A stretch of DNA of 7,106 bases from Mycobacteriaceae bacterium (GCA_019242135.1 JAFAWC010000004.1:1-7106); one strand, 5' to 3'; counted from the first letter of the stretch, positions 1 through 5,319 are shown. The notes: a model not told the origin generated them from the letters alone. Numbers and translations: made by a program.

Positions 1-1326
1 GTGGCGCTGTTCGTCCTTGACGAGGCGATCGGCTCGAGCGGCTATCTGACGGCCAACAAGGCGGCGTTTCTGTGTGCCGCGCTCAGCGAACTTGACGAGC
101 AGCTGCGTCGCCGTGGCGCCCAACTGGTGGTGCGGCGCGGGCGAGTCGAGGAAGTGCTGGGCGCGTTGGTGTCGCAGCTGTCCGTCGATGAGGTCCACCT
201 GGCCTCTGATGTGAGTGGCTACGCCCGCCGGCGTGAAGTCGCGCTGCGTACCAGGCTGACCCCGTTGGGTTGTGCCCTCCATGTGCATTCGGCCAGTGTC
301 ACGGTGCACGAGCCCGGCGAGCTGACACCGCTGGCCGGCGCCGATCATTTCGCGGTGTTCACCCCGTTCTATCGCAAATGGAGCCGTGTCCCGCTGCGGC
401 CGGTCGTGGCCGCGCCGGCGCGGCTGAACACCGTTGCGGTGGTGGGCGAGCCGTTGCCCGATCCCGCTGAGCTGTTCTCGGGTATGCGGTCACCGCAGCT
501 GCGCGTGGGCGGGGAGATGACCGGCCGAGCGCTGGCCGATGACTGGTTGGCGGGCCCGATCGACGAGTATGCCGACCGCCACGACGACCTGGCAGCCGAC
601 GCGACCTCACGGCTGTCGCCGTATCTGCATTTCGGTTGCCTCTCTCCGGTGGAATTGGTGACCGCGGCCGGCGCGCGGACAGCGGGGCGGGAAGCGTTTG
701 TGCGCCAGCTGGCGTGGCGCGATTTTCATCACCAAGTGCTGGCGGCCCGTCCCGCGGCGGCCCGCGAGGACTACCGAAGTTACGGGGCGCGCGCACGGCG
801 TGACCGTGACCTGTTCAGCGCCTGGCGCGACGGGCGCACCGGCTATCCGATCGTCGATGCCGGGATGCGCCAGCTGGCGGCTGAGGGGTGGATGCACAAC
901 CGGGCCCGGTTGATCACGGCAAGTTTTCTGACCAAGACGCTCGGGCAGGATTGGCGGCTGGGCGCCGATCATTTCATGCAGCTGCTCGTCGACGCCGACG
1001 TGGCCAACAACCAACTCAACTGGCAGTGGGTGGCCGGCACCGGCACCGACACGCGCCCGTACCGTGTGCTCAACCCGATGCGGCAAGCCGAACGCTACGA
1101 CCCGGCCGGCGAATACGTGCGCCGCTGGATCCCTGAGCTGGCGCACCTCGAAGGACCCGCCGTGCACACGCCATGGCAATGTCCCGGCGCGCCTCACTAT
1201 CCCGCGCGCATCATCGACCACACCGACGCAGTCGGCTCGCGCGGCGGGAACGGCGATGCACCGGCTGACCCGCCACGAAATTTCGCGAACCGCCGCGCCG
1301 TCCCCGCACCGCGCACACTGCGATGA
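1..1326 (+). CDS. phrB: Cryptochrome/photolyase family protein (class I CPD photolyase-like), 5' end cut by window
   Basis: A flavoprotein of the photolyase/cryptochrome family, expected to use blue light and FADH- to split UV-induced pyrimidine dimers. The visible 441 residues start inside the N-terminal antenna domain (VALFVLDEA, normally near residue 30), so about 30 residues lie upstream; the GTG at position 1 is an internal Val codon. FAD-domain signatures (fragment numbering): TSRLSPYLHFG (202-212), RQLAWRDFHHQ (235-245), GYPIVDAGMRQL (281-292), WMHNRAR (297-303), NNQLNWQWVAGTGTD (336-350), RVLNP (355-359). Asn300, Arg303 and Trp239 match E. coli Asn341, Arg344 and Trp277. Oddities: Gln236 stands at E. 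coli Glu274, Leu304 at Met345, and Ala265 at the outer triad Trp306, while Trp318 and Trp341 (Trp359, Trp382) are kept. The antenna could be the deazaflavin FO, which mycobacteria make (inference). The family is certain; CPD specificity versus a photoreceptor or other lesion is less so. Confidence 0.93.
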   Translation: MALFVLDEAIGSSGYLTANKAAFLCAALSELDEQLRRRGAQLVVRRGRVEEVLGALVSQLSVDEVHLASDVSGYARRREVALRTRLTPLGCALHVHSASVTVHEPGELTPLAGADHFAVFTPFYRKWSRVPLRPVVAAPARLNTVAVVGEPLPDPAELFSGMRSPQLRVGGEMTGRALADDWLAGPIDEYADRHDDLAADATSRLSPYLHFGCLSPVELVTAAGARTAGREAFVRQLAWRDFHHQVLAARPAAAREDYRSYGARARRDRDLFSAWRDGRTGYPIVDAGMRQLAAEGWMHNRARLITASFLTKTLGQDWRLGADHFMQLLVDADVANNQLNWQWVAGTGTDTRPYRVLNPMRQAERYDPAGEYVRRWIPELAHLEGPAVHTPWQCPGAPHYPARIIDHTDAVGSRGGNGDAPADPPRNFANRRAVPAPRTLR

Positions 1327-1332
1327 GCGCTT

Positions 1333-1348
1333 GCCCGCTGTCGCGGGC
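1333..1348. terminator. Candidate bidirectional terminator hairpin between convergent genes
   Basis: A perfect 6-bp inverted repeat, GCCCGC-tgtc-GCGGGC, starts 7 nt after the photolyase stop and lies in the 51-bp gap before the stop of the opposing glycosyltransferase. There is no T-tract on either side. The convergent placement and GC stem fit a U-less hairpin as often proposed for high-GC actinobacteria, but termination activity is inferred. Confidence 0.4.
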
Positions 1349-1377
1349 GACGGTCGGGACGCGATGCCGCCGACGGG

Positions 1378-2673
1378 TCAAGAAACGGACCGCGCCCGGT
1401 CTTTCGCGAGCGCGGTGAGGACTTCAGCGATCGTGTCGTGGGCGCTGGTGGCGTTGATGTCACGCCCGAGCGCGGCGGCCGCGCGCCGGTAGCGCGGGGT
1501 GGTCAGCACCCGGTCGAGCGCGTCGGCGATGGCGCTTGCACCCGGGCGCACACCGCTGAGCGCTACGCCGGCACCGGTGTAGGCCACCCGGGCCGCGACT
1601 TCGGGTTTGTCGGCGCTGTGCGCGGCGACGATCAACGGTATCGAGTGTGAAAGCGCATGGTGCACACCGCCGTAGCCGCCGTTGGTAATCATCACGTCGA
1701 CGTGGGGGAGCAGCTGCGCATAGGGCAGGTAGTCGGTCACATAGGCGTTGGCAGGTATCGTGCCCGCGATTGTGGTGACCCCGCGGCGCCCGGTGGTCGC
1801 CACAACCATCAGGTCGCGGCGATGCGCCAGCGCGTCGAGGGTGGGCCTGAGCAGCTGACCGGTGTCACGGTTGGTCCAGGTGCCCTGTGTGACATGCACA
1901 ATCGTGGCGTGCCGGCGACCCGACGGCAGCCAGGGGGGCAGGCCACGCCCGGCCCGGCCCGGCCGCGGCAGGACCGGGCCGGTGAACAGCACCGAGCGGG
2001 CCAGATCGCGGCGGGGATACTCCAGCCGCGGAACCGTCAGCTGCAACATCCGGTCGGCCAGCAACGGCCAATCCGTCAGGAATACCGGAGCGTGCCGCGC
2101 GCCGAGCGCGCCCAGTTGCGCATTGACGCGGGCTGTGATGTCGGCGAAGAGCAGCCGGTGAACCGCCCAGGTCATGTGCCGGTAGTCAAACCCGGCGCGG
2201 GGCTGCCAGCCGGTGCCGAACGGTGGCGTGTCGGCGCTGGACAGCGTCAGCGGCCCGACCCCGCAGACCAGCACCGGCGGCCGGGGCCCATCGGTGAGCA
2301 GCAGCGGCAGCGCACCGGTGTAGGCGACATCGCAGAGCACCGCGTCGATGTCGCCGCGGTCGAGCTCGCGGCGCAGTGCCCGATACTGCGGGGCCATCGG
2401 CGCCACAAACACTGAGTCCATGTCGGCCCGCCCGGCGCGCCACCGGTCCACGAGCGGCGAAAAACCTGGCCCGCGGTGGTGTTTGCACTGCCGCGGGTGC
2501 GCTGAGAGCGGCAGCGCGGCGGCGTCGATGCCGTGGTGACGTAGCCGGTCACGGTATCCGGCGCCGGTGAGCAGGCGCACCTGGTGGCCACGGCTGCGCA
2601 GGTCGGCGCCTATGCGCAGCAGCGGTGTGACGTGACCGGCCAGCGGGCTGGCGGCCAATAGGTACCGTGCCAT
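1378..2673 (-). CDS. GT1-family glycosyltransferase (GT-B fold, MGT/UGT-like)
   Basis: A 431-residue nucleotide-sugar glycosyltransferase that would transfer a sugar to a lipophilic or natural-product acceptor; the acceptor cannot be read from sequence. The N-terminal Rossmann half opens with MARYLLAASPLAGHVTP, where His14 in GHVTP is the expected catalytic base of GT1 enzymes. The C-terminal donor-binding half has TDYLPYAQLLPHVDVMITNGGYGGVHHAL (split here by residue: TDYLPYAQLLPH 313-324, VDVMITNGGYGGVHHAL 325-341), then GVAL at 369-372. The usual HGG is NGG and the usual DQ/N sugar-contact pair is Asp355-Lys356. The ATG at 2673 follows GGAAGG (2684-2679) with 5-nt spacing and begins with the first beta strand; an in-frame GTG at 2700 is less likely. 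No signal peptide or membrane segment is evident. It is divergent from the SDR gene and convergent with the photolyase. Roles to consider are carotenoid glycosylation (phleixanthophyll-type glucosides occur in some mycobacteria) or glycolipid decoration; both are inference. Confidence 0.9.
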   Translation of the reverse strand: MARYLLAASPLAGHVTPLLRIGADLRSRGHQVRLLTGAGYRDRLRHHGIDAAALPLSAHPRQCKHHRGPGFSPLVDRWRAGRADMDSVFVAPMAPQYRALRRELDRGDIDAVLCDVAYTGALPLLLTDGPRPPVLVCGVGPLTLSSADTPPFGTGWQPRAGFDYRHMTWAVHRLLFADITARVNAQLGALGARHAPVFLTDWPLLADRMLQLTVPRLEYPRRDLARSVLFTGPVLPRPGRAGRGLPPWLPSGRRHATIVHVTQGTWTNRDTGQLLRPTLDALAHRRDLMVVATTGRRGVTTIAGTIPANAYVTDYLPYAQLLPHVDVMITNGGYGGVHHALSHSIPLIVAAHSADKPEVAARVAYTGAGVALSGVRPGASAIADALDRVLTTPRYRRAAAALGRDINATSAHDTIAEVLTALAKDRARSVS

Positions 2674-2822
2674 CGCTCCCTTCCATGCCGGCGCCAGCAC
2701 TCTTCACCCATCTCACTCGCGGCTAAACCTGCTGTGCTGCCGACTATTTGACGACCAGAGTGCCGCCACTGGCAGCGCCCAGTAACAACCAGCCGGGCAT
2801 GGCCCTTAATTGGTAACCCATG

Positions 2823-2850
2823 TTTACACTATGATCTTAATGGTTAAGAT
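2823..2850 (+). promoter_or_regulatory. Candidate housekeeping-type promoter for the leader ORF and SDR gene
   Basis: TTTACA (2823-2828) and TAAGAT (2845-2850), with a 16-bp spacer, resemble -35 and -10 hexamers of a primary-sigma promoter (4-5 of 6 matches each). Transcription would start near 2857, giving roughly 34 nt before the leader ORF ATG. The palindrome at 2834-2850 fills the spacer and the -10, the expected place for a repressor. This is prediction from sequence only. Confidence 0.45.
2834..2850. promoter_or_regulatory. Perfect 17-bp palindrome, candidate operator
   Basis: ATCTTAA-tgg-TTAAGAT is a perfect 7-3-7 inverted repeat. Size and AT-rich arms fit operators of dimeric winged-helix (MarR) or TetR repressors. 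It sits in the spacer and -10 of the candidate SDR promoter in the divergent region, so binding could also affect the glycosyltransferase. The MarR-family regulator encoded downstream is the obvious candidate ligand (inference). A partial relative, CTTAATTGGTAA, lies 31 bp upstream at 2805-2816. Confidence 0.55.
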
Positions 2851-2878
2851 AATGAAGGGTCATACTGGGAGGTCGACT

Positions 2879-2885
2879 AAAGGAG
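2879..2885 (+). promoter_or_regulatory. Strong ribosome binding site in front of the leader ORF
   Basis: AAAGGAG lies 5 nt before the ATG at 2891, near-ideal complementarity and spacing. It is much better than the site in front of the SDR start at 2955 (GCAGGG at 2941-2946, inside the leader ORF), which is why the short ORF deserves attention. Confidence 0.6.
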
Positions 2886-2890
2886 TCGCG

Positions 2891-2950
2891 ATGAATCGTC
2901 GATCAGCAGACCGTCGAGCCGATTGCACCGGTAAGACTGGGCAGGGCTGA
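2891..2950 (+). CDS. Putative 19-residue leader peptide upstream of the SDR gene
   Basis: A short ORF of 19 codons plus TGA, encoding MNRRSADRRADCTGKTGQG, preceded by an excellent ribosome binding site. It ends 4 nt before the ATG of the SDR gene and is in a different frame (start-to-start distance 64 nt), so it is not an N-terminal extension of that protein. The peptide is basic, with five Arg, one Lys and one Cys, and has no run of one amino acid as in classical attenuators. The most likely role, if translated, is translational coupling: ribosomes ending here would reinitiate on the SDR start, whose own Shine-Dalgarno is modest. Alternatives are a chance ORF or a real small protein. I do not recognise the peptide. 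Confidence 0.45.
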   Translation: MNRRSADRRADCTGKTGQG

Positions 2951-2954
2951 CGCG

Positions 2955-4370
2955 ATGCGCTGTGTGGTGTTCGGCGCGTCCGGTTACCTGGGCGCCCGGC
3001 TGATTCCAGAGCTGCTGACCGCGGGTCACCAGGTGCGGGTCATGGTGCGCCGCCCCGACAAGCTGGATGTGATGGCCTGGCGCGGTCAGGTCGATGTGGT
3101 CAGGGGCGACGTTGCTGACCTTGCTGCCGTGACGCGCGCGCTCGACGGCCAGCAGGTGCTCTACTACTTGGTGCACTCGCTGATGCGCTCAGACTTCGTC
3201 GAATTCGACGCGAGGGCGGCCTTCACCGTCGCCGACGCGGCGACTCGCTCGTCGCTGTGCCGGATCGTGTACGTCGGCGGCATCGTCGCGCCCGGACAGC
3301 CGCTGTCGGATCACCTGGCTTCGCGTGCGGAGGTGGGCTGGCTGCTGCGCTCGGCAGGCGTGCCGACCGTCGAGCTGCGCGCGGCCGCCATCATCGGGGC
3401 GGGATCGGCCAGCTTCGAGATGCTGCGTTACCTGACCGAACGCCTACCCATCATGGTCACGCCGCGCTGGCTGTCCACCGCGATCCAGCCGATCGCCGTG
3501 CGCGACGTCCTCTACTACCTCACGCGTGCGGCCAGCCTGCCCGCCGACGTCAGCCGCGTGTTCGATATCGGCGGCCCCGATCGGCTCACCTACCTGCAGA
3601 TGGTGCACCGCTACGCCGCCGCCGCGGGGCTGGCGCGGCGCATCGCGCTGCCGGCTCCGACGCTGAGCCCGTGGCTGTCGTCGCACTGGGTGCACCTCAT
3701 CACGCCGCTTCCCCGACCGCTGGTGGTGTCGTTGATGGAATCGCTGTACAACGACGTCGTCTGCACCGAGCACGACATCGCCGAGCACATCGCCGACCCG
3801 CGCGGCGGCCTGATGCCCTACGACGCCGCCGTCGCCCAGGCATTGGCGCACATCCCCGGCGCGCCCGACGGCGCACCGGCGGCACCGCTGCCCTCCGATC
3901 CGCCCTGGTCGGGCGGACCTGTCCGCACCGATGATCGCCAACGCCGGGTGCACGGCGACCCGGCCGTCGCGTGGCGCACCGTTAATGACGCGGCGCTGCG
4001 CCTCGGCGGTGGGCCCGCACGGGTGCGGCACACCAGGTCCGAAACCGCGCAGCGCGATGATCCCGACACCGAGCGCACCCTGTGGGTGCGACCGAAACTC
4101 CCGCTGCCGGGCCGGCTGTGGTTGCAGATGACCGTGACCGGCGGCGCACCCGGCTCGGCGCTGTACCGCCAGCGCGCGCTGTTTGCGCCGCGCGGGCTTG
4201 CCGGGGAGGCGATGTGGAGGCTGTGCGCACCGCTTCGGCGCGCGGTGCTCGACCGTATCGCCGGGCGCATCGCCGCGGCCGCGGAACGGCGGGCCCGCGG
4301 GTGGTCGTCCACGTCGGATCCGAATCTGATGCAGATGCGATCGCGACAGCCCAAACCGGTCGGCGGCTAG
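2955..4370 (+). CDS. Atypical SDR NAD(P)-binding protein with C-terminal DUF2867-like domain
   Basis: A 471-residue predicted oxidoreductase or nucleotide-binding protein. Residues 1-300 form an extended/atypical SDR domain: the dinucleotide motif GASGYLG (7-13), a basic RR at 32-33 suggesting NADP preference, acidic GDVAD (51-55), YVGG (106-109), HLASRAEVG (120-128), and FEMLRYLTERLPIMVTPRW (154-172, family-typical). No canonical YxxxK pair is evident, so catalysis as in classical SDRs is uncertain. After a Pro/Ala-rich linker (301-320), SDPPWSGG (314-321) begins a DUF2867-like C-terminal domain ending with RQRALFAPRGLAGEAMW (405-421). This domain seems internally shortened around 345-375. 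A tail of about 20 residues follows. The start at 2955 opens the first beta strand. The gene is probably followed by marR with a separate promoter (129-bp gap). I see no ECF41-type promoter in front of it. Substrate unknown. Confidence 0.88.
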   Translation: MRCVVFGASGYLGARLIPELLTAGHQVRVMVRRPDKLDVMAWRGQVDVVRGDVADLAAVTRALDGQQVLYYLVHSLMRSDFVEFDARAAFTVADAATRSSLCRIVYVGGIVAPGQPLSDHLASRAEVGWLLRSAGVPTVELRAAAIIGAGSASFEMLRYLTERLPIMVTPRWLSTAIQPIAVRDVLYYLTRAASLPADVSRVFDIGGPDRLTYLQMVHRYAAAAGLARRIALPAPTLSPWLSSHWVHLITPLPRPLVVSLMESLYNDVVCTEHDIAEHIADPRGGLMPYDAAVAQALAHIPGAPDGAPAAPLPSDPPWSGGPVRTDDRQRRVHGDPAVAWRTVNDAALRLGGGPARVRHTRSETAQRDDPDTERTLWVRPKLPLPGRLWLQMTVTGGAPGSALYRQRALFAPRGLAGEAMWRLCAPLRRAVLDRIAGRIAAAAERRARGWSSTSDPNLMQMRSRQPKPVGG

Positions 4371-4418
4371 CCGCACAAGTCATCTCTGCCACGGCGATGT
4401 GACAGTCGGCAACTGGTT

Positions 4419-4437
4419 CGAGAACTTAAACTTCTCG
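4419..4437. promoter_or_regulatory. 19-bp near-palindrome upstream of marR, candidate autoregulatory operator
   Basis: CGAGAA-cttaaac-TTCTCG has perfect 6-bp outer arms, and the TT/AA pairs flanking the central A at 4428 also match, leaving only one symmetric mismatch pair. It lies 62 bp before the MarR start in an otherwise plain 129-bp gap. MarR-family regulators commonly bind such sites in their own promoters (established for the family); binding here is inference. It shares only the CTTAA core with the palindrome at 2834-2850. Confidence 0.5.
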
Positions 4438-4499
4438 TAGCGCGATCACGGGCGTCAACAGGGTCGTCGACACGTCGCGTCAACGAGGAAGCGGGTCCA

Positions 4500-5009
4500 G
4501 TGGCCGGTCGCAAACAGCCCACACACAGTCGAGCCGAACTGGAAAGGTTGGTGTCGGCGGACATGCGGGCCATCACCGCGCAGTCCGATCGCCTCGGGCG
4601 CCACTTCGCCCGCTGCAATAACGTGAGCACCAGCGATTTCCATGCCCTACTGCACATCATGGTCTCTGAAACGGCGGCCGCCCCGATCACCGCCGCCCAG
4701 TTGAGCGAGCGGATGGACGTCTCGCCCGCTGCGATCACCTACCTACTGGATCGCATGGTCGCCGCCGGGCATCTGCGCCGCGAACCCGCCCCCGAGGATC
4801 GGCGCAAGACGCTGGTGCGCTACACCGAACATGGGATGGCGCTGGGACGCCGGTTTTTTCGCCGCCTCGGAACTTACCTGCGCGCCGAGCTCGCCGACGT
4901 GCCCGACCGGGATTTAGCTGCCGCGCATCGCGTCTTTGCCGCCATGATGCAAGCGATGTCGAGCTTTGAAGCCAGACTGACCGACGAGCACGCCCGCGGC
5001 AGGCCCTGA
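4500..5009 (+). CDS. MarR-family winged-helix transcriptional regulator
   Basis: A 169-residue dimeric DNA-binding regulator, probably a ligand-responsive repressor. An N-terminal helix (about 10-40) and C-terminal helices (about 115-163) would make the dimer interface. The winged HTH spans about 45-112: ITAAQLSERMDVSPAAITYL (63-82) contains the helix-turn-helix, followed by LDRMVAAGHLRRE, and the wing carries EDRRKTLVRYTEHG (99-112) with the Asp-x-Arg signature typical of MarR wings. Length is normal for the family. The start is GTG at 4500, preceded by GAGGAA (4485-4490) with 9-nt spacing. Likely targets are its own promoter (palindrome 4419-4437) and perhaps the SDR promoter (2834-2850). 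CrtR, the carotenoid repressor of Corynebacterium, is a MarR-type protein, which makes a carotenoid-related role worth testing, but no sequence feature here proves it. Confidence 0.9.
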   Translation: MAGRKQPTHSRAELERLVSADMRAITAQSDRLGRHFARCNNVSTSDFHALLHIMVSETAAAPITAAQLSERMDVSPAAITYLLDRMVAAGHLRREPAPEDRRKTLVRYTEHGMALGRRFFRRLGTYLRAELADVPDRDLAAAHRVFAAMMQAMSSFEARLTDEHARGRP

Positions 5010-5136
5010 CGTCGCCGCCGGCTCATACCACCGCTACAACTCGCGTGTGACGGCGAGTATGCGCGCACATGTGTCATCGGCCGCCCTTCGTCACTGCTGA
5101 ACACAAAATCGTCGGACATGACCTCTCACCTCGCCC

Positions 5137-5183
5137 GGCCCGGCACGCCCGGCGCACCGGGCCCACGGCGAACCGCCGTCGGC
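5137..5183 (+). terminator. Overlapping GC-rich hairpins after marR, candidate terminator
   Basis: Three potential stems are packed here: GGCCCGG (5137-5143) with CCGGGCC (5157-5163); GCCCGG (5147-5152) with CCGGGC (5157-5162) around a CGCA loop; and GCC-c-ACGGCG (5161-5170) with CGCCGT-c-GGC (5174-5183) around AAC, interrupted by one C-C mismatch. The first and third share 5161-5163 and are mutually exclusive. There is no T-tract. Given the distance from marR (about 130 nt past the stop) and the separate sigI promoter downstream, termination is the simplest reading. Confidence 0.4.
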
Positions 5184-5197
5184 TCGACTCCCTGATG

Positions 5198-5212
5198 CTT
5201 CAGTTTCTGAAG
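5198..5212. promoter_or_regulatory. Perfect 15-bp inverted repeat upstream of the sigI promoter
   Basis: CTTCAG-ttt-CTGAAG is a perfect 6-3-6 inverted repeat in a locally AT-richer patch. It ends 52 bp upstream of the sigI -35 element, a reasonable position for an additional regulator or for ending the marR transcript. No cognate protein can be assigned. Confidence 0.35.
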
Positions 5213-5263
5213 TAATGATAGCGGCCGGCGCGGACGAGCACACCAGACCCCGCCCAACCGACC

Positions 5264-5290
5264 TGTCACATTCGGCGGCCGCGAATCGTC
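5264..5290 (+). promoter_or_regulatory. ECF41-type sigma promoter of sigI (autoregulatory)
   Basis: TGTCACA (5264-5270), 16 nt, CGTC (5287-5290) is an exact match to the ECF41-dependent promoter consensus TGTCACA-n16-CGTC known from studies of that sigma group. The first base of sigI lies 29 nt after the -10, leaving a short leader with the ribosome binding site AAAAGGA. A related element precedes the next gene. SigI dependence is inference from the fit and from the usual autoregulation of ECF factors. Confidence 0.75.
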
Positions 5291-5300
5291 CTTCACGATT
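5284..5300. repeat. Perfect inverted repeat overlapping the sigI -10 element
   Basis: AATCGT-ccttc-ACGATT (6-5-6) straddles the CGTC -10 (5287-5290). Because transcription would begin within or just after it, an RNA hairpin is unlikely; it could be a DNA-level operator or chance. The hydrolase promoter shares CGTCCTT but not the second arm. Confidence 0.35.
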
Positions 5301-5307
5301 AAAGCGG

Positions 5308-5314
5308 AAAAGGA
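5308..5314 (+). promoter_or_regulatory. Ribosome binding site fixing the sigI start
   Basis: AAAAGGA is 5 nt before the ATG at 5320. It decides against the in-frame ATG at 5215, which lies upstream of the promoter. Confidence 0.65.
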
Positions 5315-5319
5315 TCATC

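Larger units (their letters stand above)
2674..2954. other. Divergent intergenic region between glycosyltransferase and SDR genes
   Basis: These 281 bp must carry the starts of transcription for both flanking genes. The part next to the glycosyltransferase (about 2690-2800) is ordinary GC-rich DNA in which I see no convincing promoter. The part from about 2805 to 2860 is clearly AT-richer than anything else in the window and holds the candidate promoter, the 17-bp palindrome and two related CTTAAT(T)GG elements (2805-2813 and 2836-2843). The remainder holds a short leader ORF. Confidence 0.7.
5010..5319. other. 310-bp intergenic region between marR and sigI
   Basis: I see no credible protein gene here. 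Its content falls in three zones. The stretch 5010-5130 has small self-complementary words (TGCGCGCA, CACATGTG) without clear function. The stretch 5131-5212 has overlapping GC hairpins plus the CTTCAG repeat, probably terminating the marR transcript or acting as an operator. The stretch 5264-5319 carries the ECF41-type promoter and ribosome binding site of sigI. Confidence 0.7.

Noticed and set aside
1..3. GTG at position 1 as the photolyase start
   Set aside because: The sequence begins within the antenna domain; the usual N-terminal WFRxDLRxxDN segment is missing and must lie outside the window.
1862..1868. TGTCACG-type words in coding regions (also near 296 and 1458) as ECF41 -35 boxes
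   Set aside because: None has CGTC at 16-nt spacing, and all lie inside genes.
1657..2415. 252-residue ORF on the + strand
   Set aside because: It is antisense to the well-supported glycosyltransferase, has low-complexity Arg/Gly/Gln-rich composition and no recognisable motif; long shadow ORFs are expected at this GC content.
2674..2700. Start of the glycosyltransferase at the GTG at 2700
   Set aside because: It would add nine residues before the conserved first strand; the ATG at 2673 has GGAAGG at correct spacing.
3444..4376. 310-residue ORF on the - strand
   Set aside because: It is antisense to the SDR gene, repetitive and Arg/Gly/His-rich, with no domain signal.
4398..4404. TGTCACA on the - strand as another ECF41 -35 box
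   Set aside because: After 16 nt the sequence is GACT, not CGTC, and it points into the end of the SDR gene.
4452..4484. Direct repeat GCGTCAAC (4452-4459 and 4477-4484) upstream of marR
   Set aside because: Two 8-bp copies in GC-rich DNA are too weak to support a function; noted only for completeness.
4874..5119. 81-residue ORF on the - strand reaching into the marR-sigI gap
   Set aside because: Its start looks superficially plausible, but the ribosome binding site is only 2 nt from the ATG and two-thirds of it is antisense to marR.
5215..5319. N-terminal extension of SigI from the in-frame ATG at 5215
   Set aside because: The extension contains the ECF41-type promoter, has no ribosome binding site, and would add 35 residues that look non-coding; ATG 5320 has a strong site and matches the family start.
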